Shown: positions 53,273-62,557 of the stretch, piece after piece | Layout of the letters: each line of letters opens with the position of its first letter | How positions within the stretch are numbered: the first letter of the stretch is position 1 | Origin: Sulfobacillus sp. | Lineage (GTDB): Bacteria > Bacillota > Sulfobacillia > Sulfobacillales > Sulfobacillaceae | NCBI GenBank assembly: GCA_027309085.1 | Contig: DAIDDL010000011.1 | Coordinates: 1 to 64,000 of the forward strand | Reading direction: 5' to 3' | Length of the DNA: 64,000 nucleotides | Translations under genes and position numbers: made by a program | Notes under the pieces: generated by a model | Database searches by the model: none | What the model saw: the letters and a program-made list of their open reading frames with translations, nothing else | What the model was told of the DNA's origin: nothing

Positions 53273-56200
53273 TTAAGTCCTGACAGGCTGCTGCGGTCCC
53301 AGATAATGCACGTGCAGATGGTCATGCGCCGCAAGCTGTTGAGCTTGGTCGACTACCGACTGGTGGTGAGTAAAATACAGGATCTGTGTCTGCTCACCCA
53401 GTTCGTGCAGAACTTCCAAGGTGGCCTGGGTCCTGGCGTCATCAAAGTGCACAAGAATATCATCCATTACCAGGGGCAGAGGCTCAGAACCCGCCAGATG
53501 CTGTTCGACAAAAGCCAGGCGCAAGGACAAGAAGAGTTGGTCGCGGGTGCCGTCGCTGAGCTGGAATACACGGCGCCTGCTGCCGTCTGCATGAACAGCA
53601 AGCAGATACGGCGCGCTGCCATCGTATTCCACCAGCAGTTCTTCGTACTGGCGCAGGGTCATCCGCCGGAACAACTGTCCCGCACGGTGTAAAATGGCGG
53701 ATTCATTGCGCTCGCGGAACTCCTCGATGGAACGCTCAAGCAGCCGTCGAGCCAATTCGACCCGGAGGTACTCGTTCCACAGCCGGTCCACCTCAGCCAA
53801 ATGCTGCTGCCCCTGCTGTGCGAATGCGGCGGCCGCTTCATGGGTTTCATTAATGTGCGCGAAGGCCGTCTGCAGCGTCTGCAGGTGGTCCTTTTCCCGC
53901 TCAATGTCTCCCCTGATGCCATCCTGCCTCCCTTCGAGCACGCTCTTTTGCGACTCTAAAGTGTCTGGATCTCCCAGCTCTTCCAGGGATTGGGCAATGG
54001 CGTCCACGCTCATGCCGTCAGCGGCCTGCCGGATTCTGCGTTCCTGGGAGAGTTTCTCCTCAGCGAGCTTGCGCCGCTGGCGCGATATTTCAACGTGGGC
54101 GCTCAATTGGGCAAGGTCCGCGGCATGACACTGCGCTTGGTAGTGCTGCAGCTGTTGCGCGATCAGTCCCGCTTCTGCCCCGTGCTGGTCCGCTTCACTG
54201 AGCAGGCGCGCCTGCTCAGCTTCGATACTATGCAAGAGTTGCTCCGTCTCCCTCGCATTGTGCATGCGCTGGCGGGCTTGGCGCACCCACGACTCCACAG
54301 AGGCAGCCTCGGCCAGGTTCTCACCGAGCTGCTCGGCGACGGCTAGGGCCTGCCGTTCAAATTGGTGGCAGATCTCTTCGCTGGTGCGGATAGCCGTCTC
54401 CATCTGCTCTATCTCTTGCACTCCGCGAAGCAGCTCCCTGAGGTGCTGGGAGTAGTGCAAGGCGTCCTGCGGCCTTGGGGGCAGAGATGGATAGGCGCGG
54501 ATCACGGACTCCCACTCTTCGTCTTGAAGCTGCAATTGCTGCTCCCACTTGGTTAGAGACTGGGTCCGGGCGTGGATCTTTGTTTCGAGCACGCGCCTTT
54601 GATCCCAGAGCGTGCGGCGTTTCAGATCCCGCTCGCCCATCATCCGCGCGTAGTTCTCGCACTGTTCGAGCGCGTCGTTCAGGGTGAGCGCGTCCCCCAC
54701 TTGACAGTGTGCCTCTTGGGCCGCGGTGGCTAGGGCCTGCCGCAATTGGGCCTGGTGCTGGGTCAATTCGGCCCTATCCGCCTCGCTGGCGTCCAGTTCC
54801 CCGAGCATCAACACCAAGGGGGCATGAAAGGCGCTCATCCATTCCCGCATTTCTCCCGGGCTTTTGGGGAGGATTCCGCACGGCTGCCATTCCCCTGCCC
54901 ATAACGTCTCAAGCTGTGAGAACTGGATGTCAAGGGATTGGCGCCTCTTGGCATTGTCTGCCAGAGCCTGCCTGGTCTGGTCCTGTTTCATCAGCAACAA
55001 GGCCCGGTTGGCTGAGCGGTCGGCTTCCCGCCGCATAGCGTCCACCACCTGGTCAGCGTTCGCCAAGCACTGGGCAAAGTCGTCAGCTAAATCCTGCGGG
55101 GCGACCCCCTCAGGCAGCACGTGGTGCAGCCACGACTGTTTGACGCGGGTCCAAGCATCTTCTCTCAGGGACCGGGCCTCAAGCAGGTCTGATGGCACCG
55201 GCACCTCCCCCTGCAGTTCCAACACCTCTAAATCATTCGCCAAAGACACCGCTGCCGCTCTCAGAGTCTGATGGTCGCGGCGGGCTTCACTCCGTTCCTG
55301 TTCCAGGCTTGCCCACTGGCCAGCATAACGTTCTACCGTGTCGTGAAGCGGCAACGGCAACATCTTAAGACCGCGAAGGGAGCCTGCATACAGTGTTTGT
55401 TGGCGAAGCCGCTGGTCTATTGCCTGCTGTTTGAGCTCAATGTCCCGGTCGGCCTGGGCGATCTTCCCCTGAACATTGCCCTCCTCACGGATTGTTCGGA
55501 TCAGCCCGCTGAGATGCGACACGTCATAAATGGGCCCGAGAGCCTCTAAGTCCTTCTCCACCTTGGCAGAGTCCTCGATGAGCTCTTCGCACTGCGCCTG
55601 TTCCAAGGCGTAATTCGCACGGGCGCCAGCGATTTCCTCGGCGAGGGTGTCAATGCGGTTGAGTGCCGTCAGAGGCAGTCGGAGCTGGTCGATCTGCGGC
55701 CAGAAAGTGCCTGGCGACAACTCCTGAAGGCGCTGTTCAGTTTCGGCCTTGCGCTTTTGCCTCTGTTCCCGGGCTGCCGGGAGATCGGTGTCCCGCAGGG
55801 ACAGAAACTGCATAAGTCCTTCGCTCAGCCTCTCAATCGAATCGGCCAGGGACGTTGCCTGGGGATCTGGATGGAGTGCATGAGCCCGTTCTGCCTGCCT
55901 CCGGCACTCATCCTCTGCGCGCGCCTGGCTCTGCGTGTTTTCTCCGTGCTTTTTGAGCAGTGTCAGAATGTTTTCCTCGTCATGCGGCGAGACAGTGGCC
56001 GGCCCCAACTCCTCAAGCTCTTGCTTCATGGCCTGCCATTCGCTAATCATCGGGCGCACCCGCAAGAGGCGGGTCACCTTCTGCCAGGCGGCGTCTACGT
56101 CGGCTAGTTGGCGTTCTAACTGTTCGGCGCGCTGCTCGCTCAGAAAAATCTCCTGCCGCTGCCGGTGCCATTCCTCCGCCCGCAGGCTGGACTGCTTGAG

Positions 56201-56788
56201 GCTTTTTTGGGTGTCAATAAAGGATCGCCACTGCTTATTCAGCTCTTTGGCAGAGCGCGCATTAAAGCTCGGGTCGAGGAGCTGCGCGGAGCGGTCTGCC
56301 AGACTGCCCAGCAGTTTGGTCAGGTACTGGACGCCCCCCCCGGCTTCAAAGAGAGAAATACCAGCCTGGCCCTGCGAGTCGAGCAGGCTCTGGCCGCCTG
56401 CCCGCAGGCGCTCGTGGTCAAACCCAAACAGCAGCGCAAACGGCTCGCGGGTATATCCTCCAAGATATCGCGCCAGCGCGTCTTCCGACAATTCCGGGTG
56501 GTCAGCGTCTGTGAGGACCAGCCGGTTGTAGCGGCGTTTGCGCTCAATGCGGTACACGGCCCGGTCCGAGCGCTCGATGACCCCCTCGATTCGGGAGCGG
56601 CTGTCGTAATGGTCGCGGAAGGATTCTGCAATGGTCCCCCCAAACAGCAAGTCCATGATGAGGGTCAGCAGGGTGGATTTTCCCGTCTCGTTGGGTCCGT
56701 GCAAGATGTGCAGCCCGCCGTGATCCAAGTTCAGCTGGAAGGCTTCATAATGCAGCACCTGGCGGACAGCAATGCTCCGTATTTTCAC
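53273..56788 (-). CDS. YhaN/SbcC-like SMC-type ATPase
   Basis: This 1171-residue protein has an ABC head split by long coiled coils. Walker A is HGPNETGKSTLL (about residues 33-44); the C-terminal head shows the signature FQLSDGTRDQLFLSL and Walker B LPLVMDDILVHFDD, followed by the His switch ILYFTHHQSV. The central coiled coil contains no CxxC zinc hook, which separates it from SbcC/Rad50 and favours the YhaN type. The GTG start overlaps the nuclease stop in GTGA, so both subunits are made together. It probably couples ATP hydrolysis to DNA-end processing by the nuclease. Confidence 0.88.
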   Translation of the reverse strand: MKIRSIAVRQVLHYEAFQLNLDHGGLHILHGPNETGKSTLLTLIMDLLFGGTIAESFRDHYDSRSRIEGVIERSDRAVYRIERKRRYNRLVLTDADHPELSEDALARYLGGYTREPFALLFGFDHERLRAGGQSLLDSQGQAGISLFEAGGGVQYLTKLLGSLADRSAQLLDPSFNARSAKELNKQWRSFIDTQKSLKQSSLRAEEWHRQRQEIFLSEQRAEQLERQLADVDAAWQKVTRLLRVRPMISEWQAMKQELEELGPATVSPHDEENILTLLKKHGENTQSQARAEDECRRQAERAHALHPDPQATSLADSIERLSEGLMQFLSLRDTDLPAAREQRQKRKAETEQRLQELSPGTFWPQIDQLRLPLTALNRIDTLAEEIAGARANYALEQAQCEELIEDSAKVEKDLEALGPIYDVSHLSGLIRTIREEGNVQGKIAQADRDIELKQQAIDQRLRQQTLYAGSLRGLKMLPLPLHDTVERYAGQWASLEQERSEARRDHQTLRAAAVSLANDLEVLELQGEVPVPSDLLEARSLREDAWTRVKQSWLHHVLPEGVAPQDLADDFAQCLANADQVVDAMRREADRSANRALLLMKQDQTRQALADNAKRRQSLDIQFSQLETLWAGEWQPCGILPKSPGEMREWMSAFHAPLVLMLGELDASEADRAELTQHQAQLRQALATAAQEAHCQVGDALTLNDALEQCENYARMMGERDLKRRTLWDQRRVLETKIHARTQSLTKWEQQLQLQDEEWESVIRAYPSLPPRPQDALHYSQHLRELLRGVQEIEQMETAIRTSEEICHQFERQALAVAEQLGENLAEAASVESWVRQARQRMHNARETEQLLHSIEAEQARLLSEADQHGAEAGLIAQQLQHYQAQCHAADLAQLSAHVEISRQRRKLAEEKLSQERRIRQAADGMSVDAIAQSLEELGDPDTLESQKSVLEGRQDGIRGDIEREKDHLQTLQTAFAHINETHEAAAAFAQQGQQHLAEVDRLWNEYLRVELARRLLERSIEEFRERNESAILHRAGQLFRRMTLRQYEELLVEYDGSAPYLLAVHADGSRRRVFQLSDGTRDQLFLSLRLAFVEQHLAGSEPLPLVMDDILVHFDDARTQATLEVLHELGEQTQILYFTHHQSVVDQAQQLAAHDHLHVHYLGPQQPVRT

Positions 56789-58047
56789 GGCTGGCCCCCT
56801 CCTCTTGCCAGCATCGCCACCAGCACATCGCGGGCATCGGACACCAAGTCCCTGACCTCCTCGGCAGATGCGATGACGGTGGAGCCTTCGGAGCGGAGGT
56901 AATCCGGCATGCGCATCTGGATTGTCTGCATCTCGCTGGCGAAAAGCTCAAGAAACTCGGGACGGACTTCTGTCTGCTGAATAATGCGGTCCAGTTCCGA
57001 AATGGCGTCTGTGCGGTCAGGCAAAGACTGGCCGGTCTCTTCGCCTTGGGTATCAAATATCACTTTTTCCACCCAAATTCTGTCGATGGCACTTTGCTGG
57101 GCGGCATTTACAATCTCATTGAGGTAATATTCCGATTCGGCCAAGAGGGAGCCGTGCAGGGCGGTTTGGCCGGTCAGCCGGATGCGGAGGGCCAAAGGGT
57201 AGCCGGGGTTGGCGGCGGTGGTTTGTTGGAACACAGACATCACGCGGCCAACCACATCCTCCGCACGGAGGGTCCCCGTCAAGTCCACCTCACACAGAGC
57301 CCAGCGCAAGACGTCAAGAGAGCGGTGCTGCAAATCAATACGGCCGGAATCGACCGTGACCAGAGTGCATCCCTTGTCCCCGGTTTCACGGATGTGCCGC
57401 CCCTGAAGGTTGCCTGGATACACAATGCACGGACTGGTGTCCCGAATCACCTGCCTTTTGTGCACGTGCCCCAGGGCCCAGTAATCGTATCCCTTGGCAG
57501 TCAGGTCGTGGACTGTACAGGGGGCGTAGGTCTCATGTCCTTCGTGTCCCTCGAGGGACGTGTGCAGCACGCCAATATTGAAATACCCCGGCACTGGCAA
57601 CGGGTACTGGGGAACCAGGTTTTGCGTCACTATGCGGTCCTTGAATCCCTGACCGTGCAGCGCCACCTGGAGGTCGTCGATGACGAAGGTCTCGGGCTGG
57701 TCACTAGAAAAGCGGTGCACGCCACTCGGCAGCAGCAGTTTGCGGCTGATGGTGCTGGCGGCGTCGTGATTGCCGCTCACTATATAGACCCTGATATCGT
57801 GGGCGGTCAGCCGCGTCATGCAGGCATTGAAAAATAGTCCGGTGGAATAGTCCTGCCAATCGCCGTCAAATACGTCGCCAGCGATCACGAGAAACCGCAC
57901 GTGTTCCTCGATACACAGCTCCACCAGGTTGTCGAGGGCGCGCCGGGTGGCAGAACGGATGGCCTCTGCCGGAGCGTCCTCGCGTAAGGACAGTCCGCGA
58001 AGCGGGCTGTCTAGATGCAGGTCAGCGCAGTGAACAAATTTAAACAT
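56785..58047 (-). CDS. YhaO/SbcD-like DNA exonuclease (metallophosphoesterase)
   Basis: About 420 residues. All five phosphoesterase motifs are in order: CADLHLD, AGDVFD, SGNHDA, the IGVLHTS strand with His, and GHVHKR. The first 240 residues form the catalytic domain, followed by a capping region, as in SbcD/Mre11/YhaO. ATG 58047 with GGGGAGG upstream is chosen; the frame is open to 58062. It is the first gene of the minus-strand module. Partner is the overlapping YhaN-like ATPase; together they resemble the Bacillus yhaO-yhaN pair. Confidence 0.9.
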   Translation of the reverse strand: MFKFVHCADLHLDSPLRGLSLREDAPAEAIRSATRRALDNLVELCIEEHVRFLVIAGDVFDGDWQDYSTGLFFNACMTRLTAHDIRVYIVSGNHDAASTISRKLLLPSGVHRFSSDQPETFVIDDLQVALHGQGFKDRIVTQNLVPQYPLPVPGYFNIGVLHTSLEGHEGHETYAPCTVHDLTAKGYDYWALGHVHKRQVIRDTSPCIVYPGNLQGRHIRETGDKGCTLVTVDSGRIDLQHRSLDVLRWALCEVDLTGTLRAEDVVGRVMSVFQQTTAANPGYPLALRIRLTGQTALHGSLLAESEYYLNEIVNAAQQSAIDRIWVEKVIFDTQGEETGQSLPDRTDAISELDRIIQQTEVRPEFLELFASEMQTIQMRMPDYLRSEGSTVIASAEEVRDLVSDARDVLVAMLARGGGQP

Positions 58048-58180
58048 CAAATACCTCCCCATCCGTCAAAATCCGGGAAAATCTTCTCCAATTATAGCAG
58101 GACGCGCTGTTTTAGAGGAAAGGGGTAAAGCTTGTGGGCGGCGTAAAACAAAATGACTACAGAAAAACCACGAAATCCCC

Positions 58181-58196
58181 TTTACGTAAACGGAAA
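58181..58196. promoter_or_regulatory. LiuR-like MerR operator TTTNCGTNNACGNAAA
   Basis: TTTACGTAAACGGAAA is an imperfect palindrome with the arms TTT-CGT/ACG-AAA. It is close to the sites bound by MerR-family regulators of fatty- and branched-chain acid breakdown (LiuR type). It lies 49 bp before the MerR start, so autoregulation is likely. It could also influence the divergent nuclease gene. Confidence 0.5.
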
Positions 58197-58245
58197 ATGT
58201 CTGTATTTTTAGGAAAGAACAACAGTCAGGCAGCGAGGCGAAACG

Positions 58246-58665
58246 ATGTCATCCCAATCCATCCCACAACCAGAAGAGCTTTTTACCATTACGGGAGTCA
58301 CCGCTGAATTTGATGTCACCGCGCGCACCTTGCGGCACTACGAAGAAATCGGCCTGATCTCACCCCTTAGGCGGGGCAGCCAGCGCTTGTACACCGCCCG
58401 CGACCGGGTGCGCATCCGGCTTATCCTCCGCGGGCGCCGCCTGGGATTTGCGTTGGGGGAGATTCATGAGATGCTCGACCTGTACGATGCGGATCCGACG
58501 GAGGTGACCCAACTCCGTGAAGTCATCCAACGCGGTGACGATAAGTTGCAGGAGCTGTACACGCAGGTCGCCGAGCTGCAGGAAGTGATCACGGAACTGG
58601 TGGAACTGCGCGCTAGGATGAAAATTCGGCTTGATGCAATTACCGCAGAGGGGGAACCATTGTGA
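58246..58665 (+). CDS. MerR-family transcriptional regulator
   Basis: This 139-residue protein has the MerR winged-helix opening (FTITGVTAEFDVTARTLRHY, about 12-31, then LISPLRRGSQRLYTARDRVR) followed by a dimerisation coiled coil. There are no conserved Cys, so it is not a metal sensor. Size and position match LiuR/AcdR-like regulators of acyl-CoA catabolism. The stop overlaps the acyl-CoA dehydrogenase start in GTGA. It probably controls its own operon through the operator at 58181-58196. Confidence 0.88.
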   Translation: MSSQSIPQPEELFTITGVTAEFDVTARTLRHYEEIGLISPLRRGSQRLYTARDRVRIRLILRGRRLGFALGEIHEMLDLYDADPTEVTQLREVIQRGDDKLQELYTQVAELQEVITELVELRARMKIRLDAITAEGEPL

Positions 58666-60275
58666 ACAATATTTCCTATGCCTACGGCACCAATCATTTT
58701 GATGACGACGTCGATATTCAGGCGGTTCTTCGTCATTTTTGGCCCGGCCACGAGACGCACTGGTCACGTCTCCAAGAATTTGGAGCGTTTGCGGGTCGCG
58801 ATGTCTATGAGGCGGTATACCATATTGATCATGAAGCGCGCCCAGTACTGACGGCCCATGACCTTGACGGCAACCGGATCGACCGGGTGCGGCTCAGTCC
58901 TACCGAGAAGCGCGTGCTCAGCGAGACCGCGTGGATTAACCGGGCCCCCTATGAGGGCCAGGGCTGGCCCTATCACTACGCCCTCCTCTATCTTTTGGGT
59001 GACCCGGGCTTGGGATGCGTCCTGACAATCACAGGCCAGACGGTGTATGCCCTTTACAAATACGCTGGCGCCGGCATTGCCAACCGGGCCCAAATCACAG
59101 AGGACTTGCTGGCAGGGCAGGCTTACGGCGCGACCTGGATGACCGAGTCTCAGGGCGGCAGCGACCTGGGCGCCAATGAGGCCGCCGCCAAGCCAGCGGG
59201 AGACGTCTGGCTGTTGACCGGAGACAAGTACTTTGCGAGCGGCGCCGGGCTGACCGATTATGCCATCACCACCGCGCGTCCCGACGGGGCGGCTGCCGGA
59301 CCCAAGGGCCTGGCTCTGTTCCTCCTGCCCCGGATTAACAGAGCTGGCCACCTGAATTTCCATGTGCGCCGCCTCAAGGACAAAAGCGCGACCCGCGCTG
59401 TGCCTTCCGGCGAGGTGGAACTGAATCAGAGCGAGGCCTACCTTATCGGCAGGGCTGACGAAGGCATCTACTACACTCTGGAGAATTTAACGGTCTCCCG
59501 GCTGGCCAATGCTGTCGTGGCGATGGCCACCGGCAAAAAGGCGCATCTGGAAGTGCTGCAGAGGGTCACCCGGCGCCGGAGCTTCGGCCAGGTGCTGCAG
59601 GACCACCCTCTCATCCGGCGCGACTTGACCGACTTGGCGGTGCGCTCTGCTGCTGGCCTTGCTTTGGCATTTTACAGCGTGCAGAAATTCAATGAGGCTT
59701 GGGAGGACCGCCCTCCCTATACTCCCCGCTATCATATGGCGCGCTTTGTCACGCATTTGGCCAAGAACCGCACAGCGGAGCACGCCGCGGCTATGACGCA
59801 GTCAGCCATGGAACTGTTTGGAGGTCTGGGCTTTTTGGAGGAGTACGCCGTAGCCCGCTGGCACCGGGAGGCGCTGATCACCCCTATTTGGGAGGGGCCC
59901 AGCAATATTCAGGCGCTCGACTTTCTGGAGACGGTCACGAAGCAGAAGGCTCACCGCACATTTTTATCTGAAATGATTCCTATTCTGGAGGGTTTCGGAA
60001 CACCCAACGCCAGCCGTGCTCAAACTGTGATGGAGCAGGCTTTAAGCCGCCTGGAACATCTGTCGGGCCGCGAAGCTCAGTGGTATGCCAAACACGATCT
60101 GCAGCGGGTCGCAGACGCCACCCAGGTGGGGCTGCTGTACCAAATGGCCGAGGACCAAGGCTCCCGGTACGAGAAACTGGCGGACCTCTATGTTGCGCGT
60201 TTTCTGGATCATGACGAGTATCCCAGTTGGGTGGATGGAGATCCCAGCATTTGGGGAGGACCGGACCATGCGTAA
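58662..60275 (+). CDS. acyl-CoA dehydrogenase (AidB-like group)
   Basis: The 537-residue flavoprotein carries the FAD/substrate loop ATWMTESQGGSDLGANE (about residue 150), the LTGDKYFASGAGLTDYAI strand, and the C-terminal PIWEGPSNIQALDFLE, whose Glu lies where AidB/long-chain types place the catalytic base. The long form with an N-terminal helical extension is like AidB. GTG 58662 is within the MerR stop. It would oxidise an acyl-CoA formed by the ligase encoded next, passing electrons to ETF. The chain length is unknown. Confidence 0.88.
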   Translation: MNNISYAYGTNHFDDDVDIQAVLRHFWPGHETHWSRLQEFGAFAGRDVYEAVYHIDHEARPVLTAHDLDGNRIDRVRLSPTEKRVLSETAWINRAPYEGQGWPYHYALLYLLGDPGLGCVLTITGQTVYALYKYAGAGIANRAQITEDLLAGQAYGATWMTESQGGSDLGANEAAAKPAGDVWLLTGDKYFASGAGLTDYAITTARPDGAAAGPKGLALFLLPRINRAGHLNFHVRRLKDKSATRAVPSGEVELNQSEAYLIGRADEGIYYTLENLTVSRLANAVVAMATGKKAHLEVLQRVTRRRSFGQVLQDHPLIRRDLTDLAVRSAAGLALAFYSVQKFNEAWEDRPPYTPRYHMARFVTHLAKNRTAEHAAAMTQSAMELFGGLGFLEEYAVARWHREALITPIWEGPSNIQALDFLETVTKQKAHRTFLSEMIPILEGFGTPNASRAQTVMEQALSRLEHLSGREAQWYAKHDLQRVADATQVGLLYQMAEDQGSRYEKLADLYVARFLDHDEYPSWVDGDPSIWGGPDHA

Positions 60276-61836
60276 ATGGGTTGTTCACGAAGTGCTGGCT
60301 GACGCCGCCTACCAGTATGGCTCCATCCCTGTGATCAGCGGCGCGCGCCGCCTCACCTATGCCGCGGTGTACGAGCGCAGCGTCCGCCTGGCCAACAAGA
60401 TGGAGCAGCTCGGCATCGGGCCGGGCACGGTCGTGGGGGTCATGGACGTGAACAGCCACCGCTACCTGGAGCTCAAATACGCCCTGTCGATGACGGGAGC
60501 CGTCATCCACACCATCAATTTCCGCTTGCCCGCCGCAGACATGGCTTTTACCATCCACCATGCCCATGACGAGTGGCTGTTCGTGTGGGGCGGGTTTGGC
60601 GAAATGGGCGCCCAGATGGCGTCATTGGTTTCACAAGTCGTCTGGCTGGAAGGACAACCAGACGCGCCGGGGAGGTCGTACGAGGAACTCATTGCGGGCG
60701 GGAGGCTCGAACTGCCCGCCCAGGCTGAGCGCGTAAGAGAGGACGACACCTACTCGCTATTTTATACCACCGGAACCACCAGACGCCCCAAGGGGCTACG
60801 CTACAGCCACCGCGAGATGCTCGCAGCTTCGTTTCAAATCGCTCATGATTTGGGTTTGCACGATACCGGAGCGGGTCTGCGCGCGGATGACGTCCTGATG
60901 CCGTTGATTCCATTTTTTCATATCCACGGGTGGGGTGTGCCGTTTATCGCGCCCTACCTGGGCTCGGCTTTAGTCCTGCCGGAAAAGGCCGGACCGGGAG
61001 AGCAAGTGCAGTTGATTCGCGAAAACCGGGTGACGTGGAGCAACATGGTTCCCACGCAGCTGTTCATGCTTTTGCAGGAGTCTGGCAAGGACCGCGGCGC
61101 CGTTCTGGGGCTCAAGGTTCTGACGGGAGGCAGTCCCCTGTCGCGGGGACTGGCAGAGAAAGCTGCGGAGCTTGGGGTGCAGTTTTCCTTGATCTATGGA
61201 GGGTCCGACCAGTTGGGCAGCGCTATTTCCACGGCGGCGGGGCTCGCGGGAGAGGAGCGGCTGGAGCGCTTGTCGACCCGCATGACTCCTTTCCCGATGG
61301 TGCGTGTGGAAATTCGTGACGGGGCAGGCGCGCATGCCGCATCCGACGGCGCAACCCTTGGTGAAGTGTGGGTGCAAAGCCCGTGGATTCCTCAAGGCTA
61401 TGTGGACGACTTTGATGAGTCGCGCTATGCATTTCAATCGGGGTGGTTCCGCACAGGGGACCTGGCCGTCAGGTATCCCGACGGCAGTTTTCAGGTGATG
61501 GACCGCCTCAAGGATGCCATTAAGAGCGGCGGGGAATGGATTGCCGGCAGCGTCATCGAATCGGTCATATCGGAAGTGCCGGGAGTCGAGGCCGTGGCTG
61601 TGATAGGGCAGCCCGATGCGCAGTGGGGCGAGCGTCCCGTCGCGGTGGTTCAGGCCGCACAAGATCTCACAGCCGGGATCATCCAAGAGTACCTGCGCCA
61701 GGCCGTCAGCCAAGGGCGCATCGCCAAATTCTGGCTGCCCGACCGTATTCACTTTATCGGCGCCATGCCCATGACCAGTGCCGGGAAACTGCACAAGGCC
61801 GCGCTGCGCCGCCCGGGGGCGCTCTCCCCTTCTTGA
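60268..61836 (+). CDS. AMP-forming acyl-CoA synthetase
   Basis: About 522 residues. The adenylate motif reads YTTGTTRRPKGLRYSH (usual G before PKG is replaced by R). GGSDQLGS, RTGDLAVRYPDGSFQV, and the C-terminal GKLHKAALR with the adenylating Lys complete the ANL enzyme set. HTINFRLPAADMAF is typical of medium/long-chain ligases. ATG 60268 with GGGGAGGACC upstream overlaps the dehydrogenase stop by eight bases; a longer open frame upstream lies inside that gene. It activates a carboxylic acid to its CoA ester for the neighbouring dehydrogenase. Confidence 0.9.
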   Translation: MRKWVVHEVLADAAYQYGSIPVISGARRLTYAAVYERSVRLANKMEQLGIGPGTVVGVMDVNSHRYLELKYALSMTGAVIHTINFRLPAADMAFTIHHAHDEWLFVWGGFGEMGAQMASLVSQVVWLEGQPDAPGRSYEELIAGGRLELPAQAERVREDDTYSLFYTTGTTRRPKGLRYSHREMLAASFQIAHDLGLHDTGAGLRADDVLMPLIPFFHIHGWGVPFIAPYLGSALVLPEKAGPGEQVQLIRENRVTWSNMVPTQLFMLLQESGKDRGAVLGLKVLTGGSPLSRGLAEKAAELGVQFSLIYGGSDQLGSAISTAAGLAGEERLERLSTRMTPFPMVRVEIRDGAGAHAASDGATLGEVWVQSPWIPQGYVDDFDESRYAFQSGWFRTGDLAVRYPDGSFQVMDRLKDAIKSGGEWIAGSVIESVISEVPGVEAVAVIGQPDAQWGERPVAVVQAAQDLTAGIIQEYLRQAVSQGRIAKFWLPDRIHFIGAMPMTSAGKLHKAALRRPGALSPS

Positions 61837-61863
61837 GTCTGTTCCTCTTGCGCCGGGGCGGCA

Positions 61864-61892
61864 GAGGCCTGGGACTTCGTGTCCCGGGCCTC
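61864..61892 (+). terminator. terminator of the acyl-CoA operon
   Basis: A 12-bp stem with one G/T wobble (61864-61875 with 61881-61892) and a TTCGT loop is followed by TTTC, 27 bp after the ligase stop. Confidence 0.7.
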
Positions 61893-61980
61893 TTTCCTGC
61901 TGCGAAGTCCTTCTCGTCGGGGTAACCGTGGGATTAGTATGAGGGCAGGCTGTCAATTCGCCACTGATATCCTGACCGCC

Positions 61981-62411
61981 CTACATAATTGAGGGGCGGG
62001 GTCTGGCAATGGGAAAACTTTTCACTCCCATCGCGTAGCCATGCCTCCACACAAGAAACTCAAACGTGTAAGAATTAACCTGCTTGACACCAATGATCTC
62101 ATATCCCTGATGAGACGGGTTTGAGGAAGAAAAATATTTGCGGTCCGACTCCGCAACCCCTCCCGTGTCACGCGTGGGGACGTGATGGGCAGCGTGCGGG
62201 GTCAACAGTTTAACGCCGTCCACGGCATCAAGTCCAGCCAGTCGCTGAGAAATCTGTCAGCGGTGCGGAGTGCGGGGTAATATCCGGCAGTGATTTTTCC
62301 GAGGGGACGGTACGCGGCCCTTTTGGCGTCTGTGGGCAGGAAGTGTGCCCCGCATCCCGCCAAGAGCGCCGATCCGGCCACTGCCACGGTCATAGCACTG
62401 AGAAGGCGCAT
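61981..62411 (-). pseudogene. frameshifted YhcN/YlaJ-like spore lipoprotein
   Basis: The upstream frame gives a lipoprotein signal ending ALLAGC and continues to ALRTADRF, then runs to a stop at 62202. The second frame continues the sense: read with a one-base shift near 62245-62262 it gives ISQRLAGLDAVDGVKLLTPH and a C-terminal beta-rich part. The ADRI-x-xx-L-x-x-LDAV-x-x pattern is what I know from YhcN/YlaJ spore lipoproteins. A sequencing error is possible. It is the only direct hint of sporulation in the window. Confidence 0.55.
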
Positions 62412-62557
62412 CTGTCAGTCCTCTCACTTTCCCCTGATAACACCATAACGCCCCGCGGACTCTACTTACGGCACTCTGGCCGGACGAACTAGCGGCGGCG
62501 CCAGCGCACTTCCCGTTTTGGGGGTCTGAATTTGTCCTTACTGACCCGGCCCGGGCC

